DNA of 13,974 bases, taken from Geosiphon pyriformis (lineage: Eukaryota; Glomeromycota; Glomeromycetes; Archaeosporales; Geosiphonaceae). A program made the position numbers and the translations under genes. Each line of letters begins with the position of its first letter. Positions within the stretch are counted from its first letter, which is position 1. The DNA lies in assembly GCA_016748015.1 (NCBI GenBank), contig JAAOMT010000557.1:126001-139974 (forward strand), given 5' to 3'. The notes beneath the pieces were generated by a model. That model made no database searches and was not told where the DNA came from. It saw nothing but the letters and a program-made list of their open reading frames with translations. Shown here piece by piece: positions 8,691 through 13,974 of this stretch.

Positions 8691-9946
8691 ATCTACCCTT
8701 AGAATATGTTTTTAATGAGGCCTTTTCTGGTGTGATGCATCCAATTGAGTTTGAAGAGTTATTGTGTGTGGTTTCAGATTTGCCTGACGGCAAAGCTGTT
8801 GGTCTCTCAGATATCTCCAATGAGCTATGGGGACATTGTGACAGATCAGTTTTGGATATGCTCTTGGTTTTTTTAAATCTTTGTTTATCTTGTGAGTCAG
8901 TGCCCAGTTCATGGAAAGAAGCTTGGGTTTCTATGATCCCCAAACCTTATAAATGAGAGAGAGTTCTTATGAATACTCATCCAATTGCTTTGATTGAAAC
9001 AGCTCGCAAAATTCTTTCCAAGATTCTCTTGAATAGGATTTTGCTGGCTTGTAGCTTTTATGATGTTCTACATGGAGACAATTTCTCAGTTTTGAAAGAT
9101 ACAATGATTCAATTCCCCATTTTTGCAGTTGAATCAGTGGTTGAAGATGCTCTAGAGAAGAACCGGGAACTCTGGCTTGTTCTACAAAACATGCGGAAAG
9201 CTTATGATTCGGTTGGCTGGGAGCATCTCAGAAAATGTTTGGTCAGGATTAAAATGTGTGACAAATTTATTCGGTTTTTTGGTGGCATTCACAATGATCA
9301 TGTCAACAGAGTCATGACTGATTTCGGGTTGACTGCTGGATACCAAATGCATGATAGTTTGGACCAAAGGGAGGTTTTTTCACCTCTTCTTTGGCACATA
9401 TTTTATGATCCTTTATTGTGCAAGGTCAAGAGGCAGAAGAGTGTGTGTGGGTATCAATTGAATTTGCATTTTGTTGTCAGGACTGGTCGCTTGGAATCTT
9501 AAGCTGGTTTGATGTCATTTTTTGCTGCTGGGGCATTTGTAGATGATACAATTTGGATTGGTAGCAGCCAAGCTGCTACTCAGCATATTCTCAACATTGC
9601 CAGTGAGTTTTTTCAGCTTAATGACATTGCAATTAACAATAACAAGACTGTGACTATTCCTGTGAATTGTAGAGTTGAGCATTCTTTTTTGCTGATCAGT
9701 GGTCAGCCTATTTTAATTGCTAAAAAAGGGGAGTCTCATCATTATCTGGGCATTTTCCTATCTACTGAGAGCTTATCAAAACCTAGCTTGGCTAAAGCTC
9801 ATGTGGATGTTTGGCTTTTTGCCAATCTTGTTTTGAGGAAGACTATTTCTGATAAACAGTTCTCTTATTTGGTGTCAGCAGTTCTTTTTCCAATTATTAG
9901 CTACAGAACTCAATTCAGTTTTGTTCCTGTCAGTATATGTAATAAG
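8691..9946 (+). pseudogene. Reverse transcriptase domain of ORF2, degenerate
   Basis: LINE RT blocks appear in order: LPDGKAVGLSDISNELW, then EAWVSMIPKP, PIALIETARKILSKIL, LVLQNMRKAYDSVGW (motif A), LDQREVFSPLLWHIFYDPLL (motif B region), AGAFVDDTIWIG (motif C, 9536-9547), and YLGIFLSTESLSKP downstream. Motif C keeps both aspartates. Motif A has Asn (AAC, 9188-9190) where the catalytic Asp is expected, a G-to-A change that should abolish polymerase activity. Stops at 8954 and 9500 also interrupt the domain, and TAG 9947 follows it. Confidence 0.85.
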
Positions 9947-9949
9947 TAG

Positions 9950-10600
9950 GACACATTGTTATATAGAGGGTTGAAGTCCAAATCTGGTCTATCACAGGAT
10001 TTTCCCAACAATGCAATTCACCATCCCTCATTGTATAACTTGAAAACTTTTGAATAGGTTCAGGCTGAGAGCAAGTCAGTTTCTGTTGTTTGCTTCTCAA
10101 ATGCTGTTGGTATTTTGGGCCATTTCTTCATGTATCGGTCACATGACTTACAAATTTGTAGCTAGAGTCCTCACTATCCTTTGGTTTTTCCTTCTCATAT
10201 TAATATCAATCCTTCAAATAACTTTCTGGCTGGTGTGATCCATATTTTTTTGGTGTATGATTTGTTTTTGGAAGGTCTTTCGACCAATGCTTTTCGCTTT
10301 TGGGGTGGTACCCTTCTGTCTCTTGTTCTTGGTGGTCCTATTTATTTCAGGTGTGTTTTTTTACTTCAATGGTATGAGATTGCTTTTGTTGAACAGCTTC
10401 ACAATCAAGTTGGAGCTGTTTTTAATTGGAAAACTTTCAAATGGTGGAAAAGACTGGACCTATGGGGCCTGATTTTTTCTTGGTTTAAGCATTCAGTTGA
10501 TTTTCTTAATGGTGTCCTTTCTGCTTCTGTTTGTTTTTCTCCTCCTCTGGGTGTTAGTTCTTTGGGTGTACTTAAGTCTCAAGAGTTTGGTGTTATTTGT
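9950..10600 (+). pseudogene. RT thumb/connection region of ORF2
   Basis: The reading frame continues past TAG 9947 with stops at 10055 and 10163. Recoverable segments include RGLKSKSGLSQDFPNNAIHH, NPSNNFLAGVIHIF, EIAFVEQLHNQVGAVFNW and FKWWKRLDLWG. No known catalytic motif is present. By position it connects the polymerase to RNase H. Confidence 0.6.
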
Positions 10601-11050
10601 AACTGTTTGTTGGGTGTTGATATCGACCAGTTTGCTATATACACAGATGGCTCTCTTTGCAATCTAGAAACTTTTAACATGAAGGCTAGTATGACAGTTT
10701 TTTTTGAGAACATTAGTTTGGGTTTGGGTGTTGAGATTTCTGGTTTGGTGTCTTTTACTATGGCTAAGCTATAGGTTGTTGCGCTGGCTCTTGAATGTGT
10801 TTCTTTTTTTAGTTTAGTTAGCATTTTCACGGACAGTTAGTCAGCTCTCAATGCTTGTAAGTTGGAATTGGATTTATTGTATCTTGATTTCCGAAATTAT
10901 TGTTGGATCAAGCAGTGCCATATTGTGGGTGTCATTCATGAGAAAAATTTAAATGTCAGTTGGCACAAGGTGAAGGGTGATTTTGGTGTTTCAGGCAATA
11001 AGCATGCTAATGTTTTCACTAAGGCTGCTTTTTCCTTAGTTTGACATTTC
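10601..11050 (+). pseudogene. RNase H domain of ORF2, degenerate
   Basis: The start IYTDGSLCNLE keeps the first catalytic Asp (10646-10648). The block SFTMAKL shows Lys (AAG, 10766-10768) at the expected catalytic Glu. IFTDS keeps the third acidic residue (10832-10834). The final block reads VKGDFGVSGNKHANVF, where KGHSGVSGNERAD is the usual pattern, so the His (10979-10981) and last Asp (AAT, 11009-11011) are replaced. Stops at 10772, 10838 and 11042 break it. The order of motifs is typical of RNase H1-type domains in Tad/I LINEs. Activity is almost certainly lost. Confidence 0.75.
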
Positions 11051-11997
11051 CCCCAGTTCAACATCTCCCCCATTGGGTAAAAAAGTGTTATATTAAGGCT
11101 GGTAGTGGCACTATCTCGGCAAATATTAAACACTTTGTTTGTGATATTTTTCATTCAGTCCACTGCATGTGCTGGGAGGTGGGCTCTGGTTCAAGAGCAG
11201 TGGTATCTAATTTGCAAAATGATATTGATTGGTTTCAATCATCTTTTGTGTGGCATCCTGACTCCCATTTGGTAACTGGTTTCACTAGTAAATCTACTGC
11301 TGGTGCCCATATGTATTTTATAAAGGCGTTACATCATCATCTTCCTGTTGCTATTTACAAGTGCTTGTATAACAGACATTATCCTGGAGTAATATATTTA
11401 TTCTACAGTGATGTCGAGGTCTTTGATCATGTTTTTTGTTGTTTGTTTGATTTTGCTGCTCATGTGCAATTGCTAGATACTTTTGCAGCTGATTGGATAA
11501 AGCTTTCTGGTCTTCTACTTTTGTTTTCTTGTGTGTTGCAGCTGCTGTTGTCATATATATTTAACATAAATATATACATGGCTTTGTGCAAAGATTTTGT
11601 CTTCAATAGTTGGTTTCAAGAGTCTCTGTTAGTTTTCAAGGATTTTAAAATTGTGACTTGAACAATTGTAGATTTTTTGCATGGTTTTTGCCTTGCTTTC
11701 TGGGATAAGATTTGGTTGGCGCACACCAGACACCAGACATTTATGGAGAAAAATGGTCTGATCTCTTTAGATGGGTCTATTCCAGCTTTGATCACTGGGT
11801 TTTCTTTGATGCTTTCTGCTGGTGTGGTTAATTTGATGGGTGTTGTTGATGCTTTAGATGTTGGTTTTGAGTTACATAAACCTTTTGGTTTTTTTTCAGA
11901 TTTGAAAAACATAGTAGTGGTTCATTTAGGTGCTAAGTGTTGTCTTGACTGGTCTGAGTGGCTGGTCACATGTAAAAAGTGCATAATTCATGCTTAG
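11051..11997 (+). pseudogene. C-terminal region of LINE ORF2
   Basis: After the frameshift in the C run, the frame is open to TGA 11659 and then to TAG 11995, which I take as the natural end. Visible are HFVCDIFHSVHCMCWEVGSG, SSFVWHPDSHLVTGF, YFIKALHHHLPVAIYKCLY, DVEVFDHVFCC and FLHGFCLAFWDKIWLAHTRH. The DVEVFDHVFCC block resembles the Cys/His cluster found after RNase H in this type of element. The first Cys pair is not evident, since YLFYSD precedes it, so a zinc site may have been lost. Confidence 0.65.
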
Positions 11998-12065
11998 TTT
12001 AGATCACTTGTTGATGTATTTTACTAGGTTGTGTTTGGATCTTACTTATTAAATGGAAAAAAAAA
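11998..12065 (+). other. LINE 3' UTR and A-rich tail
   Basis: Some 50 bases of unremarkable sequence follow the ORF2 terminal stop, then AAATGG and a run of A with interspersed T (from about 12057). An A-rich end is typical of target-primed reverse transcription. The precise 3' border merges into the AT-rich flank. Confidence 0.5.
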
Positions 12066-12079
12066 TAAATAAATATAAA
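12066..12079 (+). repeat. Candidate target-site duplication, right copy
   Basis: Same 14-bp TAAATAAATATAAA as at 5275-5288, abutting the A-rich LINE tail. It supports an insertion model only weakly because of its low complexity. Confidence 0.3.
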
Positions 12080-13050
12080 TGTAATTTAAAAAATTAATAT
12101 TAAAAAAATTATAATATTAATGATAAATATTTTGTATACTGTTTTTTATAAAAATTTTGTTTTTAAGATATAATTTACTAAATCTATATTAGTTTTTAAA
12201 AATATTAAACTGGTTTGTTTATATTTAAATATTTTTATACAATAATTGATAATAAATTATAAAAAAAAAGTAATTATATAAATTTAAATATAAAACTATA
12301 ATAAAAAAGTGGTTTAATTAATAATAATATGTTTGTTTTTTATAATTTATATGATTTATTTATTAATTTGTCTAATAAAATAGTTTATATGCTTAATATT
12401 ATTAAAGCTTTTATAATTGGTTTTGGTTTATATAATAAATATTTGTTTTTTTTTAATTTAAATAATAAAAATTAATATTTATATAAATATATAATATAGT
12501 TTTAATTAGCTTAAATAGTTGGTTACATATAATAAATATGTGAATTATATTTAATTATAAATATTTAATTTGTTTATATATACTAAATAATAATTAGACT
12601 GTATTTATTAAAACTTTAATAAAAAAAACTAAAAACTTTTTTTTTTTTAATTTTAGAATTATAATTAGAACAAAAAATAAAAAAATTGTATTTTTTTTAT
12701 TTTTATTATTATTTAAAACAACTAATAATTTTTTTATTAATAAAACAATTATAAAAACTATTTAAAAATGCTTTATAAAAATGTTTTTTTTTAAATAAAA
12801 TAGTAATTAAATAGTTTTTTGCTAATTTAAAACCACTTTTTTATTTTTGGTTAAAAGTTTTTTTCTTTCTAAAATATTGGTAATTAAATTGTTTTTTTTT
12901 GTTTTTTTATTTATTGTTGTTTAAATAATTAGAAAAACTAAAATAGTCAAAAAACAATTTTTTTAAATTTTTATTATTTATAATAACAATTTTTTTAATA
13001 TACTTAAAAAATAAAATTTTTGTTTTTTTTATTTATTTTGTATTATTAGC
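12080..13050. other. AT-rich spacer between two LINE copies
   Basis: Long A and T tracts, very few G or C, and no credible coding frame. I could not recognise any decayed element in it. It contains one notable 16-bp inverted repeat, described separately. Confidence 0.6.
12300..12845. repeat. Widely spaced 16-bp inverted repeat
   Basis: AATAAAAAAGTGGTTT at 12300-12315 is exactly the reverse complement of 12830-12845. The GTGG core gives the match some weight despite the AT-rich setting. The arms enclose about 514 bases without any gene. It might be the remnant of a small inverted-repeat element, but no flanking duplication was found, and chance is possible. Confidence 0.3.
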
Positions 13051-13797
13051 ACTAATTATAATATTGTTAAGTTTTTTGGTAGTATTCACAATAGCCACAC
13101 AAATAGAGTTATGATGGATTTTGGTTTGTCTAAGGGTTACAAAGTCTACGATAGTCTGGACCAGAAGGAAGTTTTTTCTCCTTTTTTGTGAAGAATTTTT
13201 TATGATCCTCTATTGTGTGAGGTGAAAAAGCATAAGTCATTTTTCAAGTATTGGATTAATTCCAAATTCATAGCCAGAACAGGCAGAATAGAGTCAAATG
13301 CTGATTTAACTTTTTATTTGGCTGCTGGTGCTTTTGTGGATGATACCATTTGAGTTGGCAATTGTTATACAGTGACACAGAATATTTTGAACATTGCTAG
13401 TGAATTCATTGAATTAATAAATATATCAATTAATATGGAAAAGACAGTTGTCATTTCTATTAACCCAAGGATTAGTAATACCTCCTTAGAAGTAAGTGGA
13501 TCTCCAATTTCAATTGCTAAAACTGGTAAGGCTTATCAGTATCTAGGTATTTTTCTGTCAACTAAAGATCTTTCTGGTCTGAATTTAAAGAAGGCAAATT
13601 CAGATGTCAAGTTTTTTTCATCCATGATTTTGCACAAAGTTATTACAGACAAGCAGTTCTCTTATTTGGTATTGACTGTTTTACAGCCCATAGTCGAATA
13701 TAGAACTCAATTTAGCTTCATTAATAGAGGCACGTTGTTACGGTTTAAGAATTTAGCAAAAAAAATCATAAAAATAATACAAACTATTCAATCATAA
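13050..13797 (+). mobile_element. Second, diverged LINE fragment, truncated at both ends
   Basis: The sequence matches the middle and end of the RT domain of the first copy (9272 to about 9930), roughly 60% identical at protein level by eye. It starts abruptly out of AT-rich DNA near 13050. It loses similarity after RTQFSF (about 13720), so RNase H, the C-terminal region and a tail are missing. The level of difference suggests another subfamily and not a recent duplicate. Confidence 0.75.
13069..13797 (+). pseudogene. RT fragment of second LINE copy
   Basis: One frame reads from KFFGSIHNSHTNRVMMDF through LDQKEVFSPFL, TGA 13189, RIFYDPLLCEV, LAAGAFVDDTI, TGA 13351, then YLGIFLSTKDLSG and DKQFSYLVLTVLQPIVEYRT to TAA 13795. 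Motif C (FVDD) is intact. Both internal TGA codons occupy positions where the first copy has TGG (Trp). The last 20 or so codons (NRGTLLRFKNLAKKI on) have no counterpart in the first copy. The stretch from 13372 (V, T, Q, N, I, L ...) is open for 141 codons but is only part of an RT, so no functional product is expected. Confidence 0.75.
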
Positions 13798-13835
13798 TAT
13801 AGCACAGTAATAATCTTAAAAAGGTAATGATTAAC
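13798..13835. other. Junction between LINE fragment and tandem repeats
   Basis: A short, unassigned sequence between the end of the truncated RT frame and the first 23-bp unit. Together with the array it may be part of one larger dispersed repeat. Confidence 0.3.
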
Positions 13836-13927
13836 ATAGTAGCAAACACCATCTCGCGATAGTGGCAAGCACCAGTTTACAATAGCAGCCAACACCAACT
13901 GGTGATAGCAGCAAGCACCAGGTTGAA
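13836..13927. repeat. Four tandem 23-bp repeats (minisatellite-like)
   Basis: Units are 13836-13858, 13859-13881, 13882-13904 and 13905-13927, with no gaps. Each has a conserved 16-nt core, ATAGYRGCMARCACCA, followed by seven variable bases (TCTCGCG, GTTTACA, ACTGGTG, GGTTGAA). Unit 3 contains CACCA-AC-TGGTG, a small perfect inverted repeat. The array is GC-richer than its surroundings. The 23-nt period is not a multiple of three, so it is unlikely to be coding, although a 40-codon minus-strand frame (13953-13831) passes through it. From memory it resembles a dispersed repeat of Rhizophagus; this is not verified. Confidence 0.8.
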
Positions 13928-13974
13928 ATATCAAAAAGAAAGTATTTTCTCATAGAACTACAAACATGTATATA
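13928..13974. other. Unassigned right edge
   Basis: The final 47 bases follow the repeat array without a further unit and carry no recognisable feature. Confidence 0.4.

Larger units (their letters stand above)
7041..11997 (+). pseudogene. LINE ORF2 polyprotein, broken (EN-RT-RNase H)
   Basis: Homology runs in frame from 7253 to about 11050, then continues in another frame to TAG 11995. Premature stops begin at 7233, 7313, 7382, 7949, 7988, 8024, 8381, 8456, 8678, 8954, 9500, 9947, 10055, 10163, 10772, 10838, 11042 and 11659. The types are eight TGA, eight TAG and two TAA. One frameshift lies between 7233 and 7253. The other lies at the C run 11050-11054, consistent with loss of one base. 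Between stops the protein reads smoothly across all domains, so decay is by point mutation and not by rearrangement. Most stops sit where Trp or Gln is expected, implying TGG to TGA/TAG or CAA/CAG to TAA/TAG; 8381 looks like CGA to TGA. Confidence 0.85.
5309..12065 (+). mobile_element. Near full-length, inactivated non-LTR retrotransposon (LINE)
   Basis: In order this carries a short leader (about 5309-5444), ORF1 with a CCHC knuckle, an APE-type endonuclease, reverse transcriptase, RNase H, a C-terminal region, a short 3' UTR and an A-rich tail. The order and the absence of long terminal repeats or an integrase fit a LINE of the Tad/I type common in fungi. From memory, the protein sequence matches a family very abundant in arbuscular mycorrhizal fungi. 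Composition changes sharply at both ends against the AT-rich flanks. ORF2 has 18 in-frame stops, two frameshifts and changed catalytic residues, so this copy cannot move by itself. Ends are placed by composition and are uncertain by tens of bases. Confidence 0.85.

Noticed and set aside
10050-10472. Open frames at 10050-10238 and 10257-10472 in other frames of ORF2
   Set aside because: They are shadow frames. The ORF2 homology runs in the other frame through its stops.
12080-13050. Replication origin or centromere-like AT block
   Set aside because: AT content alone is no evidence, and similar blocks occur at 1-245 and 4600-5300.
13836-13927. CRISPR array
   Set aside because: The 16-nt cores are imperfect and the 7-nt intervals are far too short for spacers, and the setting is eukaryotic.
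13831-13953. 40-codon minus-strand frame through the 23-bp array
   Set aside because: The repeat period is not a multiple of three, so the units are read in changing frames, and the peptide is short and Cys/Leu-rich by composition.

Overview
The window looks like a piece of a very AT-rich fungal nuclear genome, most likely an arbuscular mycorrhizal fungus (Glomeromycotina). Three things suggest this: two conserved single-copy eukaryotic genes with many short GT-AG introns (about 70-112 nt), intergenic DNA that is almost pure A/T, and a LINE retrotransposon whose proteins I recognise from memory as a family abundant in Rhizophagus and relatives. The lineage call rests partly on memory and is not verified here.

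Layout. 1-245 is featureless AT-rich spacer. 335-2533 (+) is a six-exon SWT1 gene (PIN-domain endoribonuclease, 591 aa after splicing). 2534-3075 is the space between two convergent genes. 3076-4566 (-) is a nine-exon TSR3 gene (18S rRNA aminocarboxypropyltransferase, 262 aa after splicing). 4567-5300 is AT-rich spacer. About 5309-12060 holds a nearly full-length LINE on the + strand: an open ORF1 (CCHC zinc knuckle, RRM-like folds, coiled coil), then a pseudogenised ORF2 (endonuclease, reverse transcriptase, RNase H, C-terminal region) with 18 premature stops and two frameshifts. About 12070-13050 is AT-rich spacer. About 13050-13797 is a second, diverged LINE fragment covering only part of the reverse transcriptase. 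13836-13927 is an array of four 23-bp tandem repeats.

The two host genes both act on RNA (nuclear mRNP surveillance and small-subunit rRNA maturation). They converge and share a 540-bp intergenic region, but nothing shows a functional link. The LINE is the main accessory content. ORF2 stop codons and several lost catalytic residues fit G:C-to-A:T transitions, as expected from methylcytosine deamination or a RIP-like process. I found no tRNA, rRNA or CRISPR array. The least explained signals are the 23-bp array and the contrast between the stop-free ORF1 and the heavily broken ORF2.
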